Numbered from the stretch's first letter, positions 51,704 through 60,918 are shown. The stretch: DNA of 64,000 bases from an uncultured Tenacibaculum sp. (GCA_947493285.1 CANLQH010000002.1:372001-436000); one strand, 5' to 3'. Numbers and translations: made by a program. The notes: generated by a model not told the origin, from the sequence alone.

Positions 51704-52549
51704 TTAATTAAATATATCTGTAAATTTATAACTCTCTTTTAATCTTACGCCTTTTTCTGTATGCTTCACAGTAATTAATTCGTTATAAGCATCATGCTCT
51801 AAAAACAAGTAAAACTCTTTATCGGCTGCCTCACTTAAAAAAGCTTCTTTCTCTTTTAAAGTTAGTAACGGGCGGGTATCATAACCCATTACGTAAGGTA
51901 AAGGTATGTGTCCTGCTGTTGGCAATAAATCTGCCATAAAAACCAATGTTTTGTCTTGATATTGAATTTTTGGCAACATTTGTTTTTCGGTATGTCCGTC
52001 TTTAAAAATCACATCGAAACCAACATAATCTTTAGCATTTAAATGCAAAAAATTAAGCTGTCCGCTTTCTTGAATAGGTAAAATATTTTCTTGTAAAAAA
52101 GATGCTTTCTCTCGAGCATTTGGATTTATAGCCCAATCCCAATGACGTTGGTTGCTCCAAAAACGAGCATTTTTAAATGCTGGTTCATAACCTGTTCTAT
52201 CTTTATTCCATTGAATAGACCCTCCACAATGATCAAAATGTAAATGTGTTAAAAATACATCCGTGATATCATCTCGATGGAAACCATATTTTGCTAAAGA
52301 AGCATCTAAAGAAAAATCTCCGAACAAATAGTAATATCCAAAAAATTTGTCTGATTGTTTATTTCCAATACCTGTATCAACAAGCGTAAGTCGATCTCCG
52401 TCTTCAATAAGCATACATCGCATGCCCATTGAAATCATATTTTTATCATCAGCTGGATTTGTTTTCTCCCAAAGAGACTTCGGAACCACGCCAAACATAG
52501 CACCACCATCTAACTTAAAATTACCTGTTTCTATCGGATAAATTCGCAT
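51704..52549 (-). CDS. MBL-fold metallo-hydrolase
   Basis: The 281-residue metallo-beta-lactamase-fold hydrolase has the metal-binding motif DVFLTHLHFDHCGGSIQW near 93-110 (HxHxDH), plus later ligands in KDGHTEKQML near 178 and FLEHDAYNEL near 248. There is no signal peptide, so it is cytoplasmic. It resembles the AHL lactonase-like/AidB-type group in length and layout, but the substrate is unknown. It lies directly upstream of the S8 peptidase gene. Confidence 0.88.
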   Translation of the reverse strand: MRIYPIETGNFKLDGGAMFGVVPKSLWEKTNPADDKNMISMGMRCMLIEDGDRLTLVDTGIGNKQSDKFFGYYYLFGDFSLDASLAKYGFHRDDITDVFLTHLHFDHCGGSIQWNKDRTGYEPAFKNARFWSNQRHWDWAINPNAREKASFLQENILPIQESGQLNFLHLNAKDYVGFDVIFKDGHTEKQMLPKIQYQDKTLVFMADLLPTAGHIPLPYVMGYDTRPLLTLKEKEAFLSEAADKEFYLFLEHDAYNELITVKHTEKGVRLKESYKFTDIFN

Positions 52550-52598
52550 AACTACAAAGATGCAGAATTTTAACGAAACTTTTTGTTAAGGAAAATAA

Positions 52599-52630
52599 AA
52601 AAAGCGAATCAATTAATTGATTCGCTTTTT
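52599..52630 (-). terminator. Terminator of tRNA-Cys
   Basis: A perfect palindrome with AAGCGAATCAATT arms is followed by T residues on the minus strand, ending four bases from the tRNA 3' end. Confidence 0.8.
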
Positions 52631-52633
52631 TAG

Positions 52634-52704
52634 AGGTGTCGAGCGGATTCGAACCGCTGTAGATGGTGTTGCAGACCACTGCCTAGCCACTCGGCCACGA
52701 CACC
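52634..52704 (-). tRNA. tRNA-Cys (anticodon GCA)
   Basis: A 71-base cloverleaf can be folded on the minus strand: acceptor GGTGTCG with complement CGACACC, D arm GCCGAGTGGCTAGGC, anticodon arm GTGGT-CTGCAAC-ACCAT whose loop shows GCA at positions 34-36, and T arm with GTTCGAATC. CCA is not encoded. A well-spaced promoter precedes it and a terminator follows. Confidence 0.95.
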
Positions 52705-52722
52705 TTATACTAATAAGGACTG

Positions 52723-52752
52723 CAAATTTACAGTTTTTATCTTTTGGTGCAA
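52723..52752 (-). promoter_or_regulatory. Promoter of tRNA-Cys
   Basis: On the minus strand TTG (52752-52750), a 19-base spacer and TAAATTTG (52730-52723) give a textbook Bacteroidota -33/-7 promoter. Confidence 0.75.
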
Positions 52753-52759
52753 GGTTTTT

Positions 52760-53122
52760 TTAACTTTTACGCACATCTTTTAAAATGATGACTACCTCTT
52801 CTACATTTCCTCCTATCGGTGGATTAATTTTAGCTACACTAACTTCCGCTTCTTCAACCAGTTGAATCTCTTTAAATATTCTATCTAAAATTCGTTGACC
52901 TACATGTTCTAGCAACTCAGAACGGATTGCCATCTCTTCTTTTACTATATAATTTAGATGAACATAGTCTACTGTATCGACTAATTTATCAGATTTTGCC
53001 GATTTTTGCAAATCTGCTTTCACCTCAACATCTACTCGATATTCTGAGCCAATTTTTGCCTCTTCATCTAAACATCCATGATTTGTAAATAAACGAATGT
53101 TGTTTACGCGTATAATTCCCAT
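52760..53122 (-). CDS. folB: Dihydroneopterin aldolase
   Basis: FolB converts dihydroneopterin to 6-hydroxymethyl-dihydropterin and glycolaldehyde in folate synthesis. The 120-residue protein begins MGIIRVNNIRLFTNHGCLDEEA, with the family GxxxxE pattern, then LLEHVGQRILDRIF near 71-84 and the catalytic Lys in VAKINPPIGG near 94-103. The start is 1 base or so from the predicted +1 of the -7 element at 53128-53135. Confidence 0.94.
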   Translation of the reverse strand: MGIIRVNNIRLFTNHGCLDEEAKIGSEYRVDVEVKADLQKSAKSDKLVDTVDYVHLNYIVKEEMAIRSELLEHVGQRILDRIFKEIQLVEEAEVSVAKINPPIGGNVEEVVIILKDVRKS

Positions 53123-53127
53123 ATAGG

Positions 53128-53135
53128 CAAAGATA
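53128..53135 (-). promoter_or_regulatory. -7 element of folB
   Basis: The minus strand reads TATCTTTG followed by five bases and the ATG, predicting a leader of zero to one base. Confidence 0.5.
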
Positions 53136-53145
53136 CCAATGTTTC

Positions 53146-53358
53146 TTAATTTCCAAAGAAATCAAAAATATTACTTAATGCACTTGTACTGGCTTTATAA
53201 AACTCTGTATAACTACATCTTTTACAAGTAACACTTGAAAATTTTTCTGTTTGAATATTAAAAAACTTAGACCAAATTCCACCAGTAGCTCTCATTTCTC
53301 CAATTACATAATCTTTACTTGCACACTTAGGGCACGTATAATTTAAAGGTTTATTCAT
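53146..53358 (-). CDS. Small zinc-ribbon protein
   Basis: The 70-residue protein has two Cys pairs, CPKC near 9-12 and CKRC near 45-48, framing a zinc ribbon, and a hydrophobic/aromatic tail (SALSNIFDFFGN). The sequence NYTCPKCASKDYVIGEMRATGG resembles the YgiT-like zinc-ribbon nucleic-acid-binding group. It lies 24 bases upstream of folB and in the same direction. No function can be fixed from sequence. Confidence 0.8.
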   Translation of the reverse strand: MNKPLNYTCPKCASKDYVIGEMRATGGIWSKFFNIQTEKFSSVTCKRCSYTEFYKASTSALSNIFDFFGN

Positions 53359-53409
53359 TGATTATTATTTTTACCTAATTAGAAGGCAAAATGCTAAAAA
53401 TGTTACAAT

Positions 53410-56223
53410 CTACTTTATTTCAAACGCTTGTTTACTACCGTTTAACTCAACTCTATACTTTCCTTTAGGCAAATAATAAACATTGTTTTTAGCTTTTTTT
53501 ATTACAGCATCTTTATATTGTTTTAAATATGTTTTTCTTCCTTTATCAGAAAAAGAAACATCATATACTACTTCATTAAAACCTTTTTCAGCATCAGCTT
53601 GAAAAGAATTTACTAATACATCACCAGCATAAATACTTACTGTAATTTTCTTATCAGAATTTAAATAATATGGAATTGATAGTTTTGGCGTATTTGGTTT
53701 TAACCATTTACTCCATGAACTTCCCCAAGAATTACTTTTACGAAGATTTTTTATTGAAAATATTGCTTCTTTATTTTTATATTCTTGTAAAGCAGCTATA
53801 TCTGCTTTGTACAAACTACGTCCGTGTGTACCAATGATTAAGTGTTTTGCTTTGGGCTGAATTACTAAATCATGCACAGCAACATTAGGTAATCCTTTTT
53901 TAAACGATTGCCAATTGTTTCCATTATCAAAAGAAGCGTATAACCCGTTGTCGGTACCTAAATATAAAATGTTTTCTTTTTTAGGATCTTCTTTTATCAC
54001 ATTTACTGGTGATGAAGGAATATTACTGCTAATCTTTTCCCAGGTTTTTCCATAATCGTTAGACATGTATACATAAGTATTAAAATCATCCCAACGGTAT
54101 CCATTTAAAGTAACATACACTCTTTCTTTTTTATGTTTTGATGCAATTACACGGCTTACCCATAAATCTTGTGGAAATGAGTTTGATACCTTATCCCAAC
54201 TTCCACCACCATTTTTAGTAATATGAACCAATCCATCATCTGACCCCACATAAATTAATCCGAATTGAAATGGACTTTCTGAAATAGTAGTTAAAGTTCC
54301 GTAGGCTACATTTCCTTTTTTTCCGCCTTTGGTTAAATCTTCAGAAATAGTTTCCCAAGTATCTCCATTATCTAAAGAACGATGTAATTTATTTCCTCCT
54401 AAATATAAAATATCTTGATTGTGTTTTGATAACTGAATTGGAGTTTGCCAATTAAAACGATATGGGTTTTCACCTAATTTATGCTTAGGCTGGATGTATT
54501 TGTTCTTACCAGATTCTCTATCAATTCGATAATAATTACCAAACTGATATCCAGTATATACTATGTCTGGATTTCTATCATCAACAGCTACTTGCATTCC
54601 ATCTCCACCCATGATACTTTCGTACGGGTTTTTACCTGACTGTTTCCATGCTTTATTAATTTTTGCATTATGATTGGCTACCCAAACTCCATTGTCTTGT
54701 AAACCTCCATATACTTTGTAGTTCTTCTGATTATCGGCATATACAGTGTAAAACTGACCAACAGCTGGTTGATTCGCTTTTATCCAGCTTTCACCATCAT
54801 CATACGATATATTTAAACCACCATCGTTACCATCAATTAAATGCCCTTGTTTTTTAGGATTTACCCATAACGCTTGGTGATCGGCATGTACGTTTTCTTT
54901 ACTGATAGAAGTAAATGTTTTTCCGCCATCTTTCGATTTTAAAATAGGAACACCTAATACGTAAATTCCATTTTCGTCTTGTGGATCAACTCTAACTTCA
55001 CCAAAATAATATCCGTATGAATAATATAAGTCATCTAAATAACCTTCGTGTGTTTTCTTCCAAGACTTACCACCGTTTGTAGTTTTAAAAACCTCAGCCC
55101 CTACAACTGGTGTGTCAAATAATAAAGTATTTGCATTTTCTAAATACTTTGCTAAATCGTTTGGTTTTACAGAACCCGAACGTACCATTTGTTTTACATT
55201 TTCAGCACGATACTTTTCTTGAAAACCATTCATCTTTAAATAGGTATTCAATTTCTTGTCTTTCAATTTTAAAAATGCATCAACCGACATGGTTTTAAAA
55301 TCATCCTTTGTTAAGGCATTCGACTCTTTTTTCTTCTTCTCTTTCTTTCTTCTAAATTGACTATCGTGAAACGCATATACAGTATTTTCATCAAAAACAG
55401 CTAAACCTATTCTACCAACACCATTTCCGTTTGGAAACCCATTGTTTTCTGAAATCTTCACCCAAGAATTCCCTGCGTCTATAGATTTATAAATCGCTGA
55501 ATTTTTACCGTCTCCATCAAAATTCCACGCTTTACGATTACGCTCCCAAGCAGCAGCATATAAAACGTTAAAATTATTTGGAGCAGCTTGTACATCTATA
55601 GTTCCAGTATTTTCATTTATAAACAAGGTTTTTTTCCATGTTTTACCACCATCAGTAGTTTTAAAAATACCTCGTTCTTTATTTGAAGAATATAAATGTC
55701 CGATAGCACCTATTATAACTTCATCTGAATTATTCGGATTAATCAAAATTCTTCCAATATGATGTGAATCTGTTAATCCAACATTTGTCCAAGTTTTACC
55801 TTTATCGGTAGATTTTAAAATTCCGATACCTGCATAACTTGAACGAGATGAGTTATTTTCACCTGTACCCACCCAAATGGTTCCGTTTTTCCAATCAACA
55901 GCAATGTCTCCTACATTTTGTGTTGGTGAGTTATCTAAAATAGGCGTGAATGTTGTTCCGTTATTATTAGTGTACCATACTCCTCCTGATGCATATCCTA
56001 CATAAAACTCTGTAGTGTTTTCAGGGTTTACATCAATATCAACAACACGACCACTCATCACGGTTGGCCCTATGTTTACGAATGGAATGTTTTTAACTAA
56101 AGACGTTTTTTCTAATTGCTCTTTTTGTTCTAATGACTTTTGAATAACCTCAGCTGAAGTAGCTTGTTGACCAAAAGCACTAGAAGTTAATACAATTAAT
56201 AAAAAATTTAAAAGGCGTTTCAT
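53410..56223 (-). CDS. Secreted beta-propeller protein with ten Asp-box (BNR/VPS10-like) repeats
   Basis: The 937-residue protein has a signal peptide (MKRLLNFLLIVLTSSAFG, cleaved near FGQ). At least ten Asp-box motifs of the S-x-D-x-G-x-T-W type are visible: STDKGKTW, TTDGGKTW, SIDAGNSW, TTNGGKSW, SKDGGKTF, SYDDGESW, SLDNGDTW, TKNGGGSW, SNDYGKTW, SFDNGNNW. They fit two stacked propellers of the sortilin/VPS10 or BNR type. A Lys-rich helical insert (about 295-365) interrupts the first. No glycosidase catalytic residues can be named, and no T9SS sorting domain is seen at the end. It is likely periplasmic or outer-membrane-associated. Confidence 0.88.
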   Translation of the reverse strand: MKRLLNFLLIVLTSSAFGQQATSAEVIQKSLEQKEQLEKTSLVKNIPFVNIGPTVMSGRVVDIDVNPENTTEFYVGYASGGVWYTNNNGTTFTPILDNSPTQNVGDIAVDWKNGTIWVGTGENNSSRSSYAGIGILKSTDKGKTWTNVGLTDSHHIGRILINPNNSDEVIIGAIGHLYSSNKERGIFKTTDGGKTWKKTLFINENTGTIDVQAAPNNFNVLYAAAWERNRKAWNFDGDGKNSAIYKSIDAGNSWVKISENNGFPNGNGVGRIGLAVFDENTVYAFHDSQFRRKKEKKKKESNALTKDDFKTMSVDAFLKLKDKKLNTYLKMNGFQEKYRAENVKQMVRSGSVKPNDLAKYLENANTLLFDTPVVGAEVFKTTNGGKSWKKTHEGYLDDLYYSYGYYFGEVRVDPQDENGIYVLGVPILKSKDGGKTFTSISKENVHADHQALWVNPKKQGHLIDGNDGGLNISYDDGESWIKANQPAVGQFYTVYADNQKNYKVYGGLQDNGVWVANHNAKINKAWKQSGKNPYESIMGGDGMQVAVDDRNPDIVYTGYQFGNYYRIDRESGKNKYIQPKHKLGENPYRFNWQTPIQLSKHNQDILYLGGNKLHRSLDNGDTWETISEDLTKGGKKGNVAYGTLTTISESPFQFGLIYVGSDDGLVHITKNGGGSWDKVSNSFPQDLWVSRVIASKHKKERVYVTLNGYRWDDFNTYVYMSNDYGKTWEKISSNIPSSPVNVIKEDPKKENILYLGTDNGLYASFDNGNNWQSFKKGLPNVAVHDLVIQPKAKHLIIGTHGRSLYKADIAALQEYKNKEAIFSIKNLRKSNSWGSSWSKWLKPNTPKLSIPYYLNSDKKITVSIYAGDVLVNSFQADAEKGFNEVVYDVSFSDKGRKTYLKQYKDAVIKKAKNNVYYLPKGKYRVELNGSKQAFEIK

Positions 56224-56327
56224 TTTTGTTTGGTTTAAAACGATGAATTTACTTCATGCTAATTTGAAATCAAAAAAATTAACAGAATTCTATTTTATCT
56301 CTTTTCAATCTTATAAAGAAAAAAGAT

Positions 56328-56335
56328 TAGATTTG
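56328..56335 (+). promoter_or_regulatory. -7 element of rimK
   Basis: TAGATTTG matches TAnnTTTG, giving a leader of about 18 bases to the ATG at 56358. Confidence 0.5.
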
Positions 56336-56357
56336 TGAAGGTACAATTATTACAGCT

Positions 56358-57260
56358 ATGAATATTTTTATACTCTCAGTAAGTGAGCATATTTATTCTA
56401 CACAAAGAATATACAAGGAAGCTAACCGTCGAGGACATAAAGTTAGAGTAGTTAATCATTTAAAATGCTCAATAAAACTAACCAATGGTAAACCTGAAAT
56501 AATTTATGAAGGTGAAAATATTATTGACGTTCCTGATGTAATTATTCCAAGAATTGGTGCTTCAGCAACTCGTCATGGGGCAGCTGTAGTTAAAGAGTTT
56601 GAAATGAATGGCGTGTATAGTACTGCTACTTCCCTCGGTATTTTAAGAGCACAAAACAAAGTACGTACTTTACAGATAATGAATCGCAAAAATATTCCGA
56701 TTCCGAATACTTTATTTTCTGTAAACCCAGAAAACATAAGCGAACAAATAGATTTGTTAGGTGGTGCTCCAATTATTATAAAACTACAAGAAGGCACCCA
56801 TGGTTCTGGTGTGATTTTAGCTGAAAGTAAGAAATCTGCAAAGTCGATAATTGATACCATGTATAGTACCAATACAAGTATTTTATTACAAGAGTTTATA
56901 CAAGAAAGTAATAGTGAAGATATTCGTGCTTTCGTGGTGAACGACAAAGTAGTTTCTTCTATGAAACGAAAAGGACTTGAGGATGATTTTCGATCAAATA
57001 TTCATCAAGGAGGAAGTGGTTTTAAAGTCGATTTATCTCCTGAAGAAGAAAAAATGGCAATTAAAGCTGCACAACATTTAAGTTTACCTGTTACCGGAGT
57101 AGATTTAATTAGATCTAAAAGAGGGCCTTTACTTATTGAGGTAAATTCAACTCCTGGTTTGCAAGGAATCGAAGCCTATACTAAAGACAATATTGCCAAA
57201 GCAATCATTAAATTTCTAGAAGAAAAATGTTCGAACAAGAATTTAAAAACGAAATCGTAG
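56358..57260 (+). CDS. rimK: RimK family ATP-grasp alpha-L-glutamate ligase
   Basis: RimK adds glutamate residues to the C-terminus of ribosomal protein S6 (and can make poly-alpha-Glu). The 300-residue protein has the RimK N-terminus (MNIFILSVSEHIYSTQRIYKEA), VIIPRIGASATRHGAAVVKEFE near 61-82, the ATP-grasp segment APIIIKLQEGTHGSGVILAES near 137-157, and the C-terminal ligand motif DLIRSKRGPLLIEVNSTPGLQG near 247-268. Its end overlaps the start of the AstE-like gene by 34 bases, so the two are co-expressed. Confidence 0.93.
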   Translation: MNIFILSVSEHIYSTQRIYKEANRRGHKVRVVNHLKCSIKLTNGKPEIIYEGENIIDVPDVIIPRIGASATRHGAAVVKEFEMNGVYSTATSLGILRAQNKVRTLQIMNRKNIPIPNTLFSVNPENISEQIDLLGGAPIIIKLQEGTHGSGVILAESKKSAKSIIDTMYSTNTSILLQEFIQESNSEDIRAFVVNDKVVSSMKRKGLEDDFRSNIHQGGSGFKVDLSPEEEKMAIKAAQHLSLPVTGVDLIRSKRGPLLIEVNSTPGLQGIEAYTKDNIAKAIIKFLEEKCSNKNLKTKS

Positions 57261-58192
57261 AAATAAGAGGGCAAAAAATTGGGTTAGGACAATCTAAGCT
57301 GATTAAAATTCCTGTTGATAGGTTACCTACTGGTACACTTATCGAAATTCCTGTATATGTTTTTAATGGTGATGAACTTGGGCCAACAGTTTTATTGCAA
57401 GGAGGTTTGCATGGTGATGAAGTTAATAGTGTGGAGTTAGTTCGTAGAATGTTAATTGACAAATCGTACAAAATTCATCGAGGCTGTGTTATTGTGGTTC
57501 CTTTATTAAACGTGTTTGGGTTTCTAAACTTATCTCGCGATATGCACGGTAAAGATGTTAACCGAAGTTTTCCTGGGTCTAAAAGTGGTTCTTTAGCCAG
57601 TAGAATGGCATATTACTTAATGAAAGAATTGATTAAAAATGTAGATTTTGCCATCGATTTTCATACTGGGGGAGCGCAACGAAATAACTTCCCACAAATT
57701 AGATATACTCCTGAAGATGAAAGAGGTTTCGAATTAGCAAAATTATTTAATGCACCATTAATGTTTGGTTCCAAACTAATCCCTAAATCTTTCAGAAATC
57801 AATGCCATAAAAACGATATTCCAGTTATTGTTTATGAAGGAGGAGAATCTTTACGTTTAGAAGAAAATGCTATTCAACAAGGAATTAACGGAACACTTCG
57901 TGTTTTAAAACATTTTAAAATGGTTCATAAAGATGTTGAAGTTCCTCAAAACTCAATGTCAATTCAAATTACAAAACGAAAATGGATTCGTGCAAAAGTT
58001 GCTGGTTTATTTAATCCAAAAATTGAGAACGGAGCCAAAGTTGAAAAAGGACAAACTATAGGTAATATTATGGATACTTATGGTGAAACCAATTTTGAAG
58101 TAAAAGCTCCTGCTGGTGGTTATATCATCGCAAAAAACAACTTTCCAATCGTTAATATGGGAGACGCTTTATTCCATATTGGAAGCATCTAA
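57227..58192 (+). CDS. Succinylglutamate desuccinylase/aspartoacylase family zinc hydrolase
   Basis: The 321-residue protein belongs to the AstE/AspA group within the M14 carboxypeptidase superfamily. Zinc ligands are visible in LLQGGLHGDEVNSVELVRR near 53-71 (HxxE) and in DFAIDFHTGGAQRN near 140-153. The C-terminal domain (KGQTIGNIMDTYGETNFEVKAP) has the lipoyl-like barrel common in this subfamily. Such enzymes release N-acyl groups or C-terminal residues. Its overlap with rimK suggests that it acts on the same glutamylated target; this is inference. Confidence 0.88.
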   Translation: MFEQEFKNEIVEIRGQKIGLGQSKLIKIPVDRLPTGTLIEIPVYVFNGDELGPTVLLQGGLHGDEVNSVELVRRMLIDKSYKIHRGCVIVVPLLNVFGFLNLSRDMHGKDVNRSFPGSKSGSLASRMAYYLMKELIKNVDFAIDFHTGGAQRNNFPQIRYTPEDERGFELAKLFNAPLMFGSKLIPKSFRNQCHKNDIPVIVYEGGESLRLEENAIQQGINGTLRVLKHFKMVHKDVEVPQNSMSIQITKRKWIRAKVAGLFNPKIENGAKVEKGQTIGNIMDTYGETNFEVKAPAGGYIIAKNNFPIVNMGDALFHIGSI

Positions 58193-58209
58193 CAAACTGG
58201 TTATATTTG
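58179..58209 (+). promoter_or_regulatory. Promoter of the glycine-rich small protein
   Basis: TTG at 58179-58181, a 20-base spacer and TATATTTG at 58202-58209. It begins inside the end of the AstE-like gene and predicts a leader of about 56 bases. Confidence 0.65.
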
Positions 58210-58269
58210 GTTTATTGATTAATTTTCACTTTCTTTAGAATCAATTAACTAATTAAAAAATTAAAAATT

Positions 58270-58521
58270 ATGGAATTACTTATTAGCTTATTAAGTGGTG
58301 CTGTTGGTGGTAACGTCGCTGGTGCTTTATTAAAAAAGTTTTCAATGGGTACCCTTTGGAATTCTGTTGTAGGAATTTTAGGTGGTGGTCTTGGAGCTCA
58401 ACTATTAGGAATGCTAGGGATTGATATTTCTGGTATCATTGGTAACATTGCTGGTAGTGGTGTTGGTGGTGGTGTTTTAATGGTTATCATCGGCCTTATT
58501 AAAAGCGCTATAAACAAATAA
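58270..58521 (+). CDS. Glycine-rich hydrophobic small protein
   Basis: The 83-residue protein is almost wholly hydrophobic, with closely spaced GxxxG and GG patterns (GAVGGNVAGALL near 10-21, GILGGGLGAQLLGMLG near 36-51, GIIGNIAGSGVGGG near 55-68) and only a few lysines (KKFS near 22, and the end KSAINK). It has three probable membrane-spanning or membrane-packing segments. It resembles glycine-zipper proteins and, more loosely, small bacteriocins or holins. No immunity or export gene lies beside it. It has its own promoter and a strong terminator. Confidence 0.7.
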   Translation: MELLISLLSGAVGGNVAGALLKKFSMGTLWNSVVGILGGGLGAQLLGMLGIDISGIIGNIAGSGVGGGVLMVIIGLIKSAINK

Positions 58522-58540
58522 GTTAAAATAACATAGTATT

Positions 58541-58569
58541 AAAAAGACGCCTTACTGGCGTCTTTTTTT
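58541..58569 (+). terminator. Terminator after the glycine-rich small gene
   Basis: A ten-base stem AAAAGACGCC / GGCGTCTTTT with loop TTACT and a T-run, 20 bases after the stop. Confidence 0.88.
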
Positions 58570-58598
58570 ATATACTATACTTAACTAATAAATAGCAG

Positions 58599-58606
58599 TA
58601 CCTTTG
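58599..58606 (+). promoter_or_regulatory. -7 element of the DEAD-box helicase gene
   Basis: TACCTTTG fits TAnnTTTG and predicts a leader of about 45 bases, which is long for this genome and typical of cold- or translation-regulated helicases (inference). Confidence 0.5.
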
Positions 58607-58654
58607 TACACTCATAGTAACCATTTATTTTTTAGAGTTACTTAATAAAAACAT

Positions 58655-60034
58655 ATGACATTTAAATCTTTAGGATTATCTGATGCTTTGTTAAAAGCCA
58701 TCAAAGAAAAAGGATACGATACTCCATCACCAATTCAAGCAAAGGCAATACCCCATATTTTAGAAGGAAAAGATGTATTAGCCTCTGCACAAACCGGTAC
58801 AGGTAAAACTGCTGGTTTTACATTACCAGTTTTACAACGATTAGCAGATACAAAACATCCAAAATACAGACCATTAAGAGCATTGGTATTAACACCAACA
58901 AGAGAGTTAGCTGCTCAGGTTTATGATAATGTAAGAGACTACAGTACACATTTAGATATACGATCGGCAGTAATATTTGGAGGCGTAAAAGCTGCTAGCC
59001 AAATAGCAACTTTAAGAAGAGGTGTAGATATTTTAGTAGCAACCCCTGGTAGATTATTAGACTTACACGATCAAAAAGCAGTATCATTTAAAAGAATAGA
59101 CGTTCTTATTTTAGATGAAGCTGATAGAATGTTAGACATGGGTTTTGTTAGAGACATTAACAAAATCATCAGTTTTATGCCTGCTAAGCGTCAAAACTTA
59201 TTATTTTCTGCTACTTTTTCAAAAGAAATTAAAAAATTGGCTGAAGGAATTTTAAGGAATCCCGTTTCGGTTGAAGCTGCTCCGCAAAACTCTACTGCCG
59301 ATAAGGTTTCTCAAAAAGTTTATACGGTAGATAAAAGCAAAAAAACAGAGGTAGTTACGAACTTAATCAAAGACGGTAATTGGAGTCAGGTTTTAATTTT
59401 TACTAGAACCAAACACGGTGCTAATAAGCTAACTAAAAAGTTAATTGGGTCGGGAGTTTCTGCAGCTGCAATCCATGGAAATAAAAGTCAAGCAGCTCGT
59501 ACCAAAGCGCTTGCAAATTTCAAAAGTAATTCTATCCGTGTTTTAGTAGCAACAGATATTGCTGCTCGTGGTATTGATATTCCATTATTACCTCATGTTA
59601 TTAATTTTGAACTACCAAATGTACCTGAAGATTATGTACATAGAATTGGTAGAACAGGTAGAGCTGGTGCTAAAGGAGAAGCAATTTCTTTAGTATGTAG
59701 TGAAGAAACTGAATACCAAAAAGAGATAGAAAAAATCTTACGACAAAAGTTAGAAACAGAAGTAATTGAAGGTTATGAACCTACTGATACTGCTGGTCCT
59801 AAAAGAGCTGCTACGCAAAAGAAAAAATCTGGAAAAGGTAAGAAAAAAGGTGTAGGTGCTACACACAGAGGAGCTGTTAATAGAAAACCTAAAAAAGACC
59901 GATCTAAAGAAAGTTCAAACAATAATGAAGGTAGATCTAGAGGAGTAAAGAGAAATGACTCTTCTACTAAAAATCATAAACCTAAAAAAAGAAATAACAG
60001 AAGACCAAAAAGAACTCAAAAACCTAATAATTAA
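58655..60034 (+). CDS. DEAD-box RNA helicase (RhlE type)
   Basis: The 459-residue helicase has the Q motif [14 protein letters not shown] near 20-33, motif [14 protein letters not shown] near 44-56, Ia TPTRELAAQ near 80, II LDEADRM near 152, III SATFS near 184, and the C-terminal set [21 protein letters not shown] near 290 and [10 protein letters not shown] near 324. The last ~90 residues are a basic, Lys/Arg/Asn/Ser-rich tail likely to bind RNA. The RhlE subgroup acts in rRNA processing and ribosome assembly. Confidence 0.93.
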   Translation: MTFKSLGLSDALLKAIKEKGYDTPSPIQAKAIPHILEGKDVLASAQTGTGKTAGFTLPVLQRLADTKHPKYRPLRALVLTPTRELAAQVYDNVRDYSTHLDIRSAVIFGGVKAASQIATLRRGVDILVATPGRLLDLHDQKAVSFKRIDVLILDEADRMLDMGFVRDINKIISFMPAKRQNLLFSATFSKEIKKLAEGILRNPVSVEAAPQNSTADKVSQKVYTVDKSKKTEVVTNLIKDGNWSQVLIFTRTKHGANKLTKKLIGSGVSAAAIHGNKSQAARTKALANFKSNSIRVLVATDIAARGIDIPLLPHVINFELPNVPEDYVHRIGRTGRAGAKGEAISLVCSEETEYQKEIEKILRQKLETEVIEGYEPTDTAGPKRAATQKKKSGKGKKKGVGATHRGAVNRKPKKDRSKESSNNNEGRSRGVKRNDSSTKNHKPKKRNNRRPKRTQKPNN

Positions 60035-60099
60035 ACATCTACAACAATAATTCGGCATAAATATTGTTTTAATTAATGCATAACAAAAAATCAAATATC

Positions 60100-60867
60100 A
60101 TGAAAAAACATATTTTATTCTTATTTGCATTAACAACAATTTTTGCTGCTTTTGTTAGCTGCTCAAGTGATGATCCTAAGACTTCACAAATTGCAGTTCG
60201 TTTAGTAGATGCACCTGGTGATTACGAAGAGGTAAATATAGATGTTGCTGATGTAATGATTAACCGAGAAAACGGTTGGGAAAGTTTAGGTAATATTACT
60301 CCACAAGTGTACGATTTACTAAAATTAACTGGTGGTGTTGATGCTTTATTGGTGGACACTGAAATTCCTTCAGGAAAAATTAATCAAATTCGTTTAGTTT
60401 TAGGAGATAATAACACTTTAGTTAAAGATGGAAAATCTTATCCTTTAGATACTCCAAGCGCTCAACAATCAGGATTAAAATTAAATGTACATCAAGATTT
60501 AGTTGGTGGAGTTAAATATACTTTCATTTTAGATTTTATGGTTGATAAATCTATTGTAGAAAAAGGAAACGGAACCTATAGTTTAAAACCTACTATTAGA
60601 GTAACTACTGAAGCTTTATCTGGGGCAATTTCTGGTAAAGTAACTCCGTTTGATTATCAAGTAGAAGTAACTGCTGTTTCTGCTACCGAAACCATCTCAA
60701 CATTTACCAATGCTGATGGTGCTTTTATGCTACATGGCGTGCCTGTTGGCACTTATCAAGTAACCTTTACACCTGATGCTGCTTCTGGTCTTACAGAAAA
60801 AACAATTAATGATATAAATTCTGTACTTGGTGAAAATACTAATATGGGAACTATAGAGTTAGAATAA
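60100..60867 (+). CDS. DUF4382 domain lipoprotein with carboxypeptidase-regulatory-like tail
   Basis: The 255-residue protein starts MKKHILFLFALTTIFAAFVSC (lipobox, Cys 21). The DUF4382 domain fills about 30-165 (IAVRLVDAPGDYEEVNIDVADVMI; LLVDTEIPSGKINQIRLVLG). A small carboxypeptidase-regulatory-like beta-sandwich follows (about 180-255, ISGKVTPFDYQVEVTAV; FTNADGAFMLHGVPVGTYQVTF). The ATG at 60100 is chosen because it opens the signal peptide; the one at 60076 is an upstream extension. It is probably outer-membrane-anchored; the function is unknown. Confidence 0.88.
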   Translation: MKKHILFLFALTTIFAAFVSCSSDDPKTSQIAVRLVDAPGDYEEVNIDVADVMINRENGWESLGNITPQVYDLLKLTGGVDALLVDTEIPSGKINQIRLVLGDNNTLVKDGKSYPLDTPSAQQSGLKLNVHQDLVGGVKYTFILDFMVDKSIVEKGNGTYSLKPTIRVTTEALSGAISGKVTPFDYQVEVTAVSATETISTFTNADGAFMLHGVPVGTYQVTFTPDAASGLTEKTINDINSVLGENTNMGTIELE

Positions 60868-60887
60868 TTACTTTATATAAATAATTT

Positions 60888-60918
60888 AAAAAGGATGCTT
60901 AATAAGCGTCCTTTTTTT
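60888..60918 (+). terminator. Terminator after the DUF4382 gene
   Basis: AAAGGATGCTT / AAGCGTCCTTT with one G-U pair, a short loop and a run of T, 21 bases past the stop. Confidence 0.82.

Noticed and set aside
50051..56223. Type IX secretion sorting domains on the S8 peptidase and the Asp-box protein
   Set aside because: Neither C-terminus shows the PxGxYxV...GxxxxxK(I/V)xxx pattern of T9SS sorting domains; the S8 protein has a lipobox instead.
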